Numbered from the stretch's first letter, positions 10,181 through 22,415 are shown. The stretch: 64,000 nt of DNA from Reticulitermes speratus (GCA_021186555.1 JAJKFL010000008.1:15121936-15185935); one strand, 5' to 3'. Translations and numbers: made by a program. The notes: generated from the sequence alone by a model not told the origin.

Positions 10181-10850
10181 CCCATATGCCTTCATGTCTT
10201 GCATAAGGACAATGTTGCTTGCGTATTAATATCACATTTGCACAAAGCCCAATAATTCACTCCAGTCCCGTGGGACTGAACTGCTCTCCTTGTAAACAGC
10301 ACAGCTTGCCTTAAAGTTGGAGTTAAGCCCTGCTGCTCTTACTTAACAACAGGGAAACCGCTTTGCTGTTACCTTGATATTCCGAGGAAGAACAGTGTAT
10401 GTCAATACTATGTTTTATGCAAGACGACTAAACTGTTCGTAGGCAATATATCACGTGGAGTATGTCCTGTGTCGTGAGAGTCACCCTGAAATTATTTCAG
10501 ACTAAGTTATTTTGAAATAAAGGAAAATTTACATTTATGTATTCATAGGTTTGAGATATAACACTCTTAAACACTGACAGAATGCAGGCAAATGGCATTA
10601 AAGGGACTCGCAGGCCATGCAGTTTGAATCACGACAGTACGTGTATTCTGACAGCAGATCGCATTAGTTAATGTTTACACAGACAAATTTGGGATGTACC
10701 TCACAGTGGCGTTTATCACTATTTATTTATTTATTTATTTATTCATGTATTTATTTATTTGTGGTTTACTAAATAAATGTGCTGTAAGTAGTTCAGCATA
10801 TACAGCGTCGCATGTTAAAATGATTAATAAATGATGGGTCAGAAATGTTG
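10181..10850. other. no gene; TTTA microsatellite at 10722-10760
   Basis: Unassigned sequence apart from an imperfect (ATTT)n tract at about 10722-10760, broken once by CATG. Confidence 0.6.
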
Positions 10851-10852
10851 TG

Positions 10853-11030
10853 ACAGGAGGTGGCCGTGGCCAATATGAGGTACTACATCACCATTTGCGT
10901 GGAGAGACTGAGAAACTAAGAGCCTGTCAGCATAGCCACTTTCGGAATAGGCATACATTTGAACCCAGGATCTGCCAAATATAATGCATGTTTACTACCG
11001 TTCGGTGCCACAGACTACCCACAAAGACCA
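10853..11030 (-). mobile_element. SINE-E-like fragment
   Basis: GGTGGCCGTGGCC with a following GGTACTACATCACCATTTGCG and, further right, TTTGAACCCAGGATCTGCC match the reverse complement of an old tRNA-derived SINE. The last word sits where the B box (GGTTCAAA) falls on the minus strand. It is related to 42983-43140 (-) and 38680-38890 (+). Diverged, with no target duplication visible. Confidence 0.5.
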
Positions 11031-11289
11031 CTGGCTACCCTCATAGTGACAGCAGTGTTTTAATATGCGCAGTGGAACTCAGTACTAGACTGATCAAGAA
11101 CATGAGAGGCTTATTTTTGGACTACAAAAAACACCCACAGATACGACATTACGATAGATACGTTTTGAAGTCTTCGTCAACTGGTGGACATGATCCAAAT
11201 ACATCAGTTTGGACGAGGTCGTTAATTGGTAAATTGGTCTCTGTGAATGACTTAAAGTCACATGGGGCGTGGAGTTGGAGCCTTAAGCA

Positions 11290-11565
11290 TTCTCAACCTC
11301 GGCATAAGATGGAGATGCGTGGTCACTTCAAGCAACAGGCGTTTTAACCCCAGGGAAATGCTCCCGGAACGCAATGAATAGGAGGCTACACAGTCTCCAG
11401 ACGTGAGGCTACACAGTCCCCAGACGTGAGGCTACTCAGTCCCCAGACGTGGTTTGGGATTTGCGAGAATACAAATCTCTCACCTCTGCCGAAAATCCAA
11501 TCGCCATTTTTACGTCGTTAATCCCGTACGCCAGTCACTATACCGACGACGCTCTCGATTACACC
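11290..11565 (-). mobile_element. SINE-C, diverged, with internal 23-bp triplication
   Basis: Minus-strand SINE-C: AACCTCGGCATAAGATGGAG at the body end and CACTATACCGACGACGCT at the tRNA-like head end match the SINE-C wording. Inside it a 23-bp unit AGGCTACACAGTCCCCAGAC+GTG is present three times in tandem (11383-11405, 11406-11428, 11429-11451). This lies where other copies have a single GAGGCTGGGTAGGCCCCAG segment. Confidence 0.7.
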
Positions 11566-11724
11566 ACTTAAAAAGTAATTTTGTAATTACTGCAGAAAAA
11601 GACACAACAAATATGTTTTAATTTCATGTACCAACGACTCTGATTCAATGCCGTTCTGTCTCAAATAAATATGCTCCAAAATAAATTTAGACGCTTAGTT
11701 TAAAAGTAAAGACGTAGAAACTTG

Positions 11725-11945
11725 TTCCTGTGCATGCCATGAAGGCGTATGGGGGGAGGAACAGAGGGTCAGGTCCACTCACTAGCCTCGGCGCTAGATG
11801 GAGATGAGCGGTCAGCTTCACGCCTCGACGGCTTTACCCCCGGCACCCATAGAATGGAAGGATGGGTGTGCTCCAGAGCCAGTCTTCGCCTTGCGTGTAC
11901 CACAGTCACTATACCGAATACGCTATCTCGGTAACCAGACCCTTA
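11725..11945 (-). mobile_element. SINE-C, diverged copy
   Basis: CATGCCATGAAGGCGTATGG, CTCGGCGCTAGATGGAGATG, CGGCTTTACCCCCGG and CACTATACCGAATACGCT follow the order of a minus-strand SINE-C. The copy is old. With 11290-11565 it makes a pair about 160 bp apart. Confidence 0.75.
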
Positions 11946-13564
11946 ATACGGTATTCAAATTGATTAACTGCACGTGTACCTCTTAATATAAGCCGGACTA
12001 ACGGATGTAAAGTTTAATCTGTCAGAGAACTGTAAACATAATCATAACGGATTATCTACTTTATCGTTTTCCAATTTTTTGTATCAAATATACAAAACAG
12101 ACATACAGTACTGATATGTGCGTCTGTGAGTTTCTGGAAAGACAGAAATATTTGCAGAGAAATTTCTTGTTATTGATATTACTCCAAAGCTGTCCAACAT
12201 CTGTTCGCACCTGTTCAGTATAATCCCTTACTTTATAAATTTGATCAGTGTTCTATAGAACTTGTCGTACAAAAATCAATATATGACGAAATATATACAA
12301 TCAGAAGTTTAAATTTTTATTTCAAACAGATTATTACGGTATATTTACATAAACACTTGCAAAGTAAGCTAAGTAAAGCATTTCTAAAATTGTTGCCACA
12401 TATACAATGCTGAATGTATGCTGTACAAGCTACAGTAGAACCAAACAATAATAATCACAAAAACAATGTACTTATATCGGTGTGAACTGACACTTCTCCC
12501 ACAATTGTTCGATGTATGTTTACTTGTAACTGAGAAAGAAGCAAGGAACACAACCCACCACGTAATGTGGGATAAGTAACGTTGCCATTTGTTTGTGCGC
12601 CGAGCCTGGGCCTCGCTCCCTAGATCCCATATCTGACAACGTTGCATTTTACGTGAAGCTTCAATTGCTGTAGCCGTAGCAATAATGAAACCCCACCCAA
12701 ATGACAATGACACTGCATTCCCTTCAGCCACTTATACCCTTAACAGTCATTAAAGCGTTTAGCCTGAACCACTTACATCTCAAGGGATGATAACCTCCAT
12801 ACAGTTAGGAAGAAAATACGTTCTTAGTCGAGCAGGATGGAACTGTAGTGGTAGGGGGGGTAGTTTATCCCCACTTCTCTCACTATAATAATTAGCCCTC
12901 TGAGAATGGAGTTGCCAAGTTGCACTTGAATATGATTATTGAAGAGGTGTTAGACTTGGTCCCGAGTTCACACTGTCATTAAATAGGGGGGCAGATTAAA
13001 CCTGGTCGAAACATTATTACCTTGGGATCCGCAACAATTCGTGTTATTACGTCATGAAACTTGGTAGTCTATTGTCTGCCAGGGTGCAATCAAAACCCCA
13101 TTACTGTGTACCACTGTCGCTATTATATATCTAACAATGGTCAGCATGGATGAAACTTTCCTGTTAACACCAATAATTTGGAAGTCAATTATGACACAGA
13201 AGTATTCAGTAGATAATCTTATTGTCTTAATTTCATAGTACAGGATCTTAAGGCTATTTGAACTTCACACATTCATTCCAGCTTTCCCTAATATTCCGCG
13301 GTCTCGACACACTTTTGTCTTGTAACTTAAATCTGTCCGTATAAATTGAATGTTTGCTGATGAACCAGAGAATGCTGAGTTAACGGGCGACAATAAGAAA
13401 CTGTGGCAAGTTAAAGTGTACTGCTTTTATTCACACTGTTACTTCTTGAACCATAGTGCTCCAAAACAAGAGACTTCATTAGAAGGAAGTTCAAGACTTC
13501 CAGGACAGTACTCCACGCTTCTTAGTAAGTACTTGTCGATTTTCCGGAGGAGCTCGTTCCCCCA
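11946..13564. other. no recognisable gene
   Basis: AT-rich. The longest frame (12384-12731, minus, 115 codons) has no recognisable domain. No SINE or LINE wording was found. Confidence 0.4.
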
Positions 13565-13710
13565 TTTTCAGGGCCCAAGAAGTAAAAGAAGTGGTCACTT
13601 TCCTTTTTGGGTTTCTTCCATTTTCATAGTTATGAAAGAGCCGTGACTACTCTTCTTGGACTTCTTAGGCCCTGAAAACAGACGCAACGTAGACATCCGA
13701 AACGTCTGTA
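13565..13710. repeat. fold-back element, hammerhead-like family 2
   Basis: Arms TTTTCAGGGCCCAAGAAGT... (13565-13598) and ...ACTTCTTAGGCCCTGAAAA (13643-13679) are inverted repeats of about 34-37 bp with a few mismatches and a 44-bp spacer. Immediately right is CATCCGAAACGTCTGTAAG, which resembles the CCGAAACGTCGGTAAAC word of the fold-backs at 24515-24676 and 29125-29245. Confidence 0.6.
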
Positions 13711-14687
13711 AGTATTTAACAATCGACTAGGCGTCATGTCCCATTAATACTGAATTTTGAGGAATCACTTCTTCTAGGGTGTGACACAACGTCACATCCT
13801 TAAGAGAATGGAAAGCTTATCCATACCGTCGCGGAAACCTAAAACCTCGCATCTTGTTATTTTCACCAACAGTGCTTCGAGAACATTAGTGCCAGACTGC
13901 TTTAGCGTACTTACGCAATACACAAGTTAAACCTTCACTTTATTTTGAGGTTTCTTATTTTTCCCTTTTTATTTTACATATCTTGAGACATTTCAGTAAC
14001 CGATATAGGATTGCAAAATAAAAAGAATATAAACACCGACGTCCTAACAACTGATTTATATACAAAAACATATCAAATTTTATCCTTAATAATGGCATTC
14101 AGTGTATTAATTTCAAAATTTTCTCTTTCGCAAAAGAAAAAAATATTACTACAGACAAGTCCGTAAACTTGATGCCCTGTCCTACATCGTGAGCACAACA
14201 CGATATAACGCCGCTGCATGATGCTGCAAATAGTGCCGCCAAAATTACTTCAAAAGAACCAAAATTCAGTACTATGCAACAGCGAGGGTTTTAATATTAA
14301 TATCAACTGCGAACAACACTAATACTGAAATGTAACTTCATTTTATTTAGATTAAAATGCATAATAAGTTTTGAAAAATTAACCACACACGTAGTAAAAC
14401 TCCAAATAAAACAAAGACTATGTGTTTTATATGCAGGCTACAAGTGTGAAATTGTATTTTCAGTAACGAATACAGTGGTCCGAGATTTGAGATTCTTGTT
14501 GAATTTAATTCAACGTCCGTCATGCCAAGACTAGGCAGTACAAGTTGCACAACAAGTAAAGAAATACAGCAGATATGCATACCGCTTTGTTACTAGTTTG
14601 CGTCTAAAACAATTGTAAGAACATAAATTTTCGCGACAATATCAAAAGACAACGCTGCGAGAAGAATAAGTACAATCCGGAAGAAGT
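13711..14687. other. no recognisable feature
   Basis: AT-rich. The minus frame 14347-14580 is unassigned. Confidence 0.4.
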
Positions 14688-15112
14688 AAGTAACTCCATG
14701 GAGCAGAGTCCTTCTTGTGAAGCTAAAATGTCCTCAGTTAGTCAAGAAATTCCCCGCGTTTTATGGAACCCGAACGTTCATTACCGCATTCACAAGAGCC
14801 CGCCATCTGTCCCTATCCTGAGCCACATCAATCCTGTCCATGCCCCTCAATCCCACCTCTTAAAGATCTATTTTAATATTATCCTCCCATCTACGCCTGG
14901 GTATTCCAAGTGGTCTCCATCCCTCAGGTTTCCAAACAAATATCCTGTATGCACCTCTCCACATACGTGCTACATGCCCCGTCCATCTCATTCTTCTTGA
15001 TTTGCTCACCCGAATATTATTTAATATTTACTGAGTACAGATCATGAAGCTCCTCGTCATGTAGTCTTCTCCACTACCCTGTTATCGTCCCTCTTAGGTC
15101 CAAATATCCAAA
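14688..15112 (-). mobile_element. LINE 3' fragment, antisense
   Basis: Complement of the C-terminal coding end and 3' UTR of the window's main LINE: GGAGCAGAGTCCTTCTTG, TTATGGAACCCGAACGTTC, then CTCCCATCTACGCCTGGGTA and CTTAGGTCCAAATATCC. It corresponds to sense coordinates from the FGPKRD motif to the 3' end. The tail TAAGTAACTCC at 14688 is a decayed (TTAG)n. Apparent plus-strand frames here are antisense noise. Confidence 0.88.
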
Positions 15113-15975
15113 TAACCGGAAGAAATATAAATAAGTGAACAAATAAATAAAAAAACTTAAACAACTAATTACATAAAACAGACGATTCTCCCCTCGACAA
15201 CATCGGTTGGCTGCGATATGCATGGCGTAACGCAACATTATCCACGCCAAAGAACTGGAAAATATGTATGTATTTGACATTACACGACAAAGAAATGAAA
15301 AATTATGCATGCTATATATATTTTAATATTGATTTTAGCATTATTTTGGCATCAAGTTGGAACCCACTGGCAACCAATACCTTCAGCGAGCTCAAAAAAT
15401 ATGGATGCTGTATATATTCGTACAAACAGAGGAGTTAGGACGCCAGTCTACTCAGTTACGTTCTTAAGCCCGTAAAACTGACGAAGTGACGTCATAAGAG
15501 TATCCACAATCACATTCCTGTTAAAAATTATTCTAATATTCTTAGCTAAGTGAAATCATGGAAAAGTTTGTAAGTGTTAAAATGAAATATAGAATTTTCC
15601 GTTTGCCTTGCCTCTAAGACTGAATTTAGTACATTTTAAAAGTCCCTCAAACAAGAAACCCTATTCTTTATACAGACTATATTTAATACCGGTAATGTTT
15701 GATTACATATTTAAATTATATGAGTATATACATAATTCCAGGTAACCTCTATGTACTACGTTTGCTTATTAATGCCAAAATAATTTTTATATTTTAAATG
15801 TTGTTACTCATAGTATAAACATTTTGAGTTGGAAAAATGAGTATGTGCTTAGGCACACATCATAGCGGTCTCTAGAGCAGAGAGTACGATGAAATGAAGG
15901 AAGAGGAGATGGACAGAATATATAAAGCAAAAATGAAGAAAAGAAATTAATCAAAATTATAATTACAAAACGTAA
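15113..15975. other. no recognisable feature
   Basis: AT-rich, unassigned. Confidence 0.4.
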
Positions 15976-16283
15976 AGAGAAGAGGTCAGCCGATCCCAGT
16001 GGCCGTGCCGTCTAAGGCGTGGGTCTTCGGCCGCTCGCTTACTAGGATCGTGGGTTCGAATCCCACCGGGTGCATGGATGTCTGTCTCTTGTGAGTGTTG
16101 TGTGATGTCAGGTAGAGGTCTCTGCGACGAGCTGGTCCCTCGTCCAGAGGAGTCCTACCGACTGTGGTGTGTCTCAAATGTGTGTGATCATGAAACCTCG
16201 ACGAAACGAGTAGGCCCAGGCCCATATAGGGCTTTCGAGCCATAGGAAAAAAAAAGAGAGAGAGAGAGAGAGAGAAGAGGTCA
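15976..16283 (+). mobile_element. SINE-A copy 2 with perfect target-site duplication
   Basis: Body 15989-16255, with the same head, B box (GGTTCGAATCC) and body as copy 1 and few differences from it. A perfect 13-bp duplication AGAGAAGAGGTCA flanks it (15976-15988 and 16271-16283). The A tail (16247-16255) runs into a (GA)n microsatellite at 16256-16275 that merges with the downstream duplication. The perfect duplication suggests a fairly recent insertion. Confidence 0.96.
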
Positions 16284-16815
16284 CTTGGGACAGAGACGCA
16301 GATTGCAGGAGAATATTAAACACTTGTTTTAAATGGAATTTGGAGGTATGTGCTAGTTACAGACGGCTCAGAACAAAGTACACTAGCCGATTATTGTGAC
16401 CATGATAATGAATTCACCAGTTCCATAAACGGCGACGAATCTATCGGCCGAGTGACAGCCAGCGTCTCAACAAGGACACTTCAGCGTGGATTTACAGAGA
16501 CGAGCAGGTGGATAACTGCAAATAATGCAATGCTAAATACGTAGGGAAACTAGACAAAGCGTGTTTTAAGGTACTATAAAAACCACGCTTGGAAGAACTG
16601 AATGAAATCAGAAATCTCAGGGTAGCTGGGTCTCTGTCTGAGACTCGAACCAAAGATATCTCGACTTTGAATGAAGAGAGCTAATCAATAATACTGGACG
16701 CTAGGTTAACTTAAAAGTAAATATGATAAACTATGTAGGAAAAACACAGCCTTAACTGTTTAAAAAGAAACATTGCCCACAAAAACACAAGAAGCAAACA
16801 GCTTGGCACATGCAT
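16284..16815. other. no recognisable feature
   Basis: Unassigned. CTGTCTGAGACTCGAACC near 16635 resembles CTGTCTGAGACTGTAATC at about 25115 and may mark an unrecognised shared repeat. Confidence 0.4.
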
Positions 16816-16819
16816 TTAA

Positions 16820-17059
16820 GTGGAATGGTCATGCATTACGTACTTCGTATTTTCATATGCAAAGAGTGGTGTTTCTGGCTTCAATCCAAAACACAGCAAA
16901 CACCACAGAAAAGAGAAATTGCGCTTTAGTTTAGCGGTGGGTGGCAGTGCTGGAAACACACAGATTTCTTCATTAGTGCTGCAGGTGACACAAGGTGGGG
17001 ACAGGATATTACCTGCTTTTGTTTTTACGAAAGAATGGAACACTCAGAACTGCATTTGA
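16820..17059 (+). pseudogene. unassigned ORF fragment, possibly transposon-derived
   Basis: An 80-codon frame including GVSGFNPKHSKHHRKEKLRF, then SLAVGGSAGNTQISSLVLQV and ILPAFVFTKEWN. The spacing of a basic stretch followed by VGGSAGN and a proline-containing ILPAFVF loosely resembles the middle of DDE transposases (the usual CNASG..LPPFVIFK wording). I cannot confirm this by eye. The opposite strand is open over nearly the same span. Confidence 0.2.
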
Positions 17060-19799
17060 AATGAAATAGGGTAGACACTTCATAAAGAATTAATGGGAAC
17101 TAGGCATAATGATAAGTAATTTACAGTGTTAAACAAAGTGCCTCAGCAGCCCTTAACGAACGCAATCTCAAAGAATTATAAATTATACAAATTATAGTAG
17201 CAGCACTTATTCTTAAATTGCATATTTTAAACGAGTCCTTGAATACAGAATATTCTTTGCTGCTGAAATATGCCTTCATACCGCCTAGTTTTTATGGGAA
17301 ATTTTAACCATACTGACGCATGCGCACCAAAGCGAAAGCCATACAATGAAAAATGCATTATTAAAGCAGCTTAATTTCACAGTTGCATTAACAGGCAGAT
17401 TTAAAAACGGCAAATTCATCAGCGCTATTTTTAATTCCACCTCAGAAGTCCGCACGGTCACCATACTGAGAATGTTGAATATACGGAGTCACTAGTTACC
17501 AATTCCAACAGCGGGATGCTAAAATCGAGTTTTGGCAAGCAACGATTTTGAGGTAAGATTGTAAACCGAAACAGCTTGAAAACTAAGAATGTACAGAGTT
17601 AGAAAACAACGCAACTCGATCAACTATACATGTTCTATAATTTTAACTGCTCCGAGAGGCGTTCTTCAGAAACCAATACCCTCAAACAGCCAAGAAATTT
17701 CAAGCCAATTATGAAATACAATAGTTCTTTACCGTGTTTAAAGCAGGGCGCTACTGAGCCATACCCCTCACACGTTCCTGTATTTCTTCAATAAATATGA
17801 TCCTATTCAACGTAAACTTGGTTTGTGACTGTCACACTTCGTTTCCATTGAAACAAAATAAAATTATGAGTTAGGCCTACTTACAATAGCACCACCATAT
17901 GGACTTAACGTTTTGTTTTCTCTCAATGTCCGGCAGATGGCATTAAAGTTTGGTTTGTGATTCAAATCACACCCATCTTAAGATCAGGGGTCAGGTTGTA
18001 ATCATATTACCGATAAATGCTCAAGACATCGACAGAGCTTGCTCATGCCCAATTCGTAACATATTTTATTGGAGCATCCCCAAATTATTTTCCACAATGT
18101 CATTTGAGTAAACTGTTGTAATAAAAAGTTATTAATTCAAATTATAGGAATTTGTTTAATGATACGTCGTTCACAACTTTCCCGTAAAAAAAGACGAGTT
18201 CAAGCTATGTTTACAATAAGATAATAATTTAACCCTTTAAAGACGAAATGAAATGTTTTTATTTAAAACCCAGTTCGTACCGCGGAGTAAACACAGTCCC
18301 TCTTGGTTATAAAGACCAATCAGTTAATGCTTTACAAGTCAAAAATCCCTGTTTGTTCTGATATACATACAAAACACGTAACTACACTCTATGGGCATAA
18401 AATATAATTTTTAAATATTCAACCTGGTGGTACATGAAGTAACCGCTAGGATTTGAAAGGTTAATAAACATTATTGTAATGGTTTCAGCAATCATCATGA
18501 AGCAAGAAATACTTGATTGAAGAAGCGGTGGATTAGCGAGTGACTTACGTTAACCCCTTCATACGACACATCTGTTTGTAGTTTTAAAATGCGTCTATGC
18601 CTAGAACTCCCAAAGCCTCCCGTCTTCAGATTTTTCAACTAAAATTCGATATAAAATCCTCGGCTATCACATTTTTATTGACTCGATGACCGTCATATAT
18701 TAACGTGACAGTGACACATTACGAAGCCTCATTACTGTACAATTTTCTTCATCACTCTGTTACTTGCATTCTCTTCACTGTAAATATTCTGCTCCCATGC
18801 CGTCCTCAAACTATCTCAAACCCTAACTTATACAAGTACGTGTCGGCTGCATTCCTGAGAGGTTCGCGTAAACAAATATTCGGGTAAGGTAAGACCAATT
18901 ATCGACAGAAATTCAACAAGCGTTTTTTTTACGCTTCGTGAATGCATAGCGCGTTCTTTTAATTTTGCGGGCACAGCACGATTTATTTCTTATTATTGCT
19001 TATACTGGGTCTGTCTAAAATGTTTGAACAAATTGCGAAAGTGAGTTCCTCACACCAGAACAAGGAAAAAGTCACATAAATACGCCTCCGCAAACACTCA
19101 ACTTTCGAGGTAGAGCCCAACAGCGTGTTGACCTCAATCCTTTAGATTCTTGTCTGTTGGGACATTTAAAACCCCTAGTGTATTCAGCTTCACCAATGCA
19201 TTTTTTATGCTTGTCAAACCATTCGCAACCGCTCCGAGACTTTTGAAACGTGCGACAGTCCATGATCAGAACTGTCCACGCACGCATTGATTCAGGCAGA
19301 AGACATTTTGAGCATTTCTTGTGAATTGTGATTTGATAAATATTAAAAACACAACAATCATTCAACTGGGAACGTGAATTGTAAATGTATCACGTCATTT
19401 GTAAGTAAAATATTACATAGTTAAGGTATTTATTATTGAATGTTCTCTTTCAATTCAATCTTGGAATTTGTCCAAGTATTATAGATACATCCTGTATTGG
19501 ATGGGCGCGTTATTTAAACATCGCATAAAATAAGACCGCATAAATCACGACCGCACTGCACCTATATGTGATTCTCACTACAGACCTTGCGAGTTGACAC
19601 TGCATAATATCGCGTGCACTTCTTCCCTACAGCCACAGACATCGAGCTCTACCGAGAAGTTGGTCATCAGATACGAAACAACGCAGCGTCATAACCCAGA
19701 TAACCATAATGTGACCCTCAACGTACGTTAGGACTATTCCTTTAAGGACACAGTTTTTACATTACTTTCCTTCCTAGAAGGAAAGAAAAACCGAACGAT
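17060..19799. other. no recognisable gene
   Basis: A long AT-rich stretch. 18262-18360 (CCAATCAGTTAATGCTTTAC) matches the dispersed repeat at 6755 and 44668. Frames at 18705-18887 (+) and 19072-19365 (-) are unassigned. 17641-17700 faintly resembles the LINE 3' end but is too diverged to call. Confidence 0.4.
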
Positions 19800-19802
19800 T
19801 TA

Positions 19803-20160
19803 GAGATGGCCTCACTGTATGAGGGTCTCCGACAGAAGGTCTGAACCACCGGGCCGATTTACACGAAACTTGATATGAAGGTTATGCCCTTTAAGGACAC
19901 CCCAAACCTTACTTCCTAATTTCAAAAATTTAGTTAATAACAAAATGGCGGATGTGCGAAAACCTAAAGCGGAAGCGACATGAGGACCACTTACGTCCTA
20001 ACCTTGGAAAGATATGAAAATTCCTCAAAATAATACTATTCTCTAAGGAGAACTCACAATATGGCAGTCATGAGAAAGTTACTTCTAGCTTTCGGTTTTA
20101 TGACGATAGCTACTGATCGACTGGAGTTACCTATATGAGACTGGGTACGGAGATATATCA
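19803..20160. repeat. dispersed repeat: GGCCGATTTACACGAAACTT motif
   Basis: Contains CCACCGGGCCGATTTACACG, AAACTTGATATGAAGG and AAAATGGCGGATGTGCG. The first part resembles a common arthropod repeat phrase; 61830-61900 has a similar phrase (GGATTTCCATGAAATTTGAT). The parent element is not identified. Confidence 0.4.
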
Positions 20161-20572
20161 TAAACTAATTAACTAATTAACTAACTCCAGAGAGCAGACT
20201 ACTTCTTCTAAACAAGCCGATAGCCCTCATCTAAATCACAAATTTTCCGCATGTTATGGAACCCGAATTTTCCTTACAGTTTTCACAAGAGCCCATCATA
20301 GTCCAGTCGTGAGCAAAATCAATCCAATTCACGATATCTCACATTCTTTATTTAAAATGCAGTTTAATATTATCCCCCATCTAGGCTTAGATCTTCAAAA
20401 TGGTCTCCTTCCTTTAGTTTTTCCCATTGAAATCCTGTAACCTTTCTTTTTTCCCCCTACAATGGCCACATGCCTGCCCATATGACCTTCCTTCATTTGA
20501 TCAACCGAATACTATTTGCTAACGTGTACGATACATGAAGCTCCTCATAATGCAGTCTTCTCAAGCCTCTTC
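20161..20572 (-). mobile_element. LINE 3' fragment, antisense
   Basis: (TTAA/TAAC)n tail at about 20165-20188, then GAGAGCAGACTACTTCTTC, TTATGGAACCCGAATTTTCC, GTTTAATATTATCCCCCATC and ATGAAGCTCCTCATAATGC. Same order as the other copies; more diverged. Confidence 0.8.
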
Positions 20573-20915
20573 TATACTAACTCTATGGAGCAGAGTCCTT
20601 CTTGAGAAGCTAACAGGTCCTCAGCTAGTCAAGAAATTCCCCGCATGTTATGGAATCTGAAGGTACTGCATTCACAAGAGCCCGCCACCTGTCCCCGAGG
20701 GCCTTGTGAGGTCTTTCGTAACATCGTAAGACTTGCGGTGAGGAGATGTCAGCACCTCGCCCAACCCCTAAGTTGAAGGACCACCCCTTGTCGGCTGTCC
20801 GCGACTACTGATTCAATACATTAGCAGCCACCCTCCATACCTGGAGGCCGTTCCTCCATCCGCAACCTGGGGACGGCCATGCTGTGGTGAATCAGCCTCC
20901 TAATTATACATGTCG
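20573..20915 (-). mobile_element. internally deleted LINE derivative, antisense
   Basis: 20575-20697 is the LINE 3' end (GGAGCAGAGTCCTTCTTGAG to CCCGCCACCTGTCCCC). It abuts 20698-20915, which in minus orientation reads GGATGGAGGAACGGCCTCCA, AGTCGCGGACAGCCGACAAG, GGGTGGTCCTTCAACTTAGG. I recognise that wording as a segment found near the 5' end of arthropod non-LTR elements of this kind. So a 5' leader appears fused to the 3' end with the reverse-transcriptase body missing. A chance junction of two insertions is also possible. Confidence 0.55.
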
Positions 20916-21850
20916 CTTTTAACTACAAAATTATTAGCAGGGTGAAAATGCGAAATTTTTGGATTATATTCGACAAATACAAGATACATAGAATCTGTGC
21001 TTAGGCAGCAAGTTCTTCATAAAAATATCTCAATACAATAATAATGATATTAACATATATGTATGATTGCAAATGAATGCAGTACGGGGTAGGACACCAA
21101 ACACTCGCATCTGTTTCTGTCCTAACATTAATACTCTCAACAGATTACGTCGTGTTCCCCCAAGGCAGATCAATCAGCAGCAACATAAAATTCTTGGAAA
21201 ACAATGAACACTGCAGGTGCCAACACCCACCCTCCGTCACAAATAAAGATTCAGTACACTGTCACATCATCCCCAACTTCCGTCCCTACCGCCTACACTG
21301 CATTATATCCACCGCACCACAAAGAGTTCTCAAAGCAGCCTTTTCTTTCTTGAAGACCTTAGAGAGGTTGTCAAAGAAGAAGACCTCAAACCACATATGT
21401 ATAAGTCGGTCCTCCCCCCCCCCCCCCTTTCAAGTCAGGTCTTTATGAAATGATGGGGAATCCTTAGTGAGCTCTGAAGGATTTCTTGAAGAGCGGAACA
21501 TGAGGATAAAAGAGAAGAAACGCAAAAAGCAACTGCGACTTTTCTAGCTACTTTCATACTTCGTCTCTTTATCCCTCTTTTTGGGAAACGGGATTTTCTA
21601 AAAAAAAAAAGTGGCATTCATTTTTCAAAAATGAATGGTGGTAGTGAAGAACTGCAGACTGCAGGCGTGCTGTTTTGCATAAAGGCAGCGGAATTGAGTT
21701 AACGCAGTTTTTTTTACTCACAAATCTCTCTGAAAAGAGACGAGATCCTTAGATAAATGTAAGTAATTAGACTCGCTTACAACGTGAATCAGCTTGTAAA
21801 AATGTGTGCACAGTGATATGCAAGATCAGAAAATAAACAAATTGTGTGAA
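20916..21850. other. no gene; poly-C at 21414-21427
   Basis: Contains a 14-C run and a short A run at 21600-21610. The plus frame 21077-21448 (123 codons) has no known domain and reads into the C run. Confidence 0.45.
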
Positions 21851-22415
21851 AACGTTTCCTCTTGCAGCAGGTTCCCCAGTCCTTTCATTTCCTTGAACAA
21901 CGACCTGCATGTTTACTTGGACTCATCTAATACGTTTCCTCTTGCAGCAGGTTCCCCAGTCCTTTCATTTCCTTGAACAACGACCTGCATGTTCACTTGG
22001 ACTCATCTAAAACGTTTCCTCTTGCAGCAGGTTCCCCAGTCCTTTCATTTCCTTGAACAACGACCTGCATGTTCACTTGGACTCATCTAAAACGTTTCCT
22101 CTTGCAGCAGGTTCCCCAGTCCTTTCATTTCCTTGAACAACGACCTGCATGTTCACTTGGACTCATCTAATACGTTTCCTCTTGCAGCAGGTTCCCCAGT
22201 CCTTTCATTTCCTTGAACAACGACCTGCATGTTCACTTGGACTCATCTAATACGTTTCCTCTTGCAGCAGGTTCCCCAGTCCTTTCAATTCCTTGAACAA
22301 CGACCTGCATGTTCACTTGGACTCATCTAATACGTTTCCTCTTGCAGCAGGTTCCCCAGTCCTTTCATTTCCTTGAACAACGACCTACATGTTAACTTGG
22401 ACTCATCTAAAACGT
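21851..22415. repeat. 80-bp tandem array, seven copies
   Basis: Units start at 21851, 21931, 22011, 22091, 22171, 22251 and 22331, followed by the partial AACGT. They differ at only a few positions (AACG or TACG at the start, one TTCAATTCC, GTTTAC, GTTCAC or GTTAAC). Each carries ACGTTTCCTCTTGCAG, which looks like a polypyrimidine tract plus AG splice acceptor. No flanking exon was recognised. Confidence 0.96.

Noticed and set aside
10722..10760. Regulatory AT-rich element
   Set aside because: Simple (ATTT)n microsatellite.
12384..12731. 115-codon minus-strand gene
   Set aside because: No domain, no homologous copy in the window, and no supporting splice or promoter context.
14698..15000. 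100-codon protein-coding gene (similarly 23580-24056 minus, 45870-46169, 39671-39865)
   Set aside because: These are antisense to the LINE C-terminus and 3' UTR.
17641..17700. Another LINE 3' fragment (CTGCTCCGAGAGGCGTTCTT)
   Set aside because: Similarity is too patchy to separate from chance.
21851..22415. CRISPR or multi-exon tandem gene
   Set aside because: Uniform 80-bp units without spacers. Acceptor-like sites have no matching donor sites or open exons.
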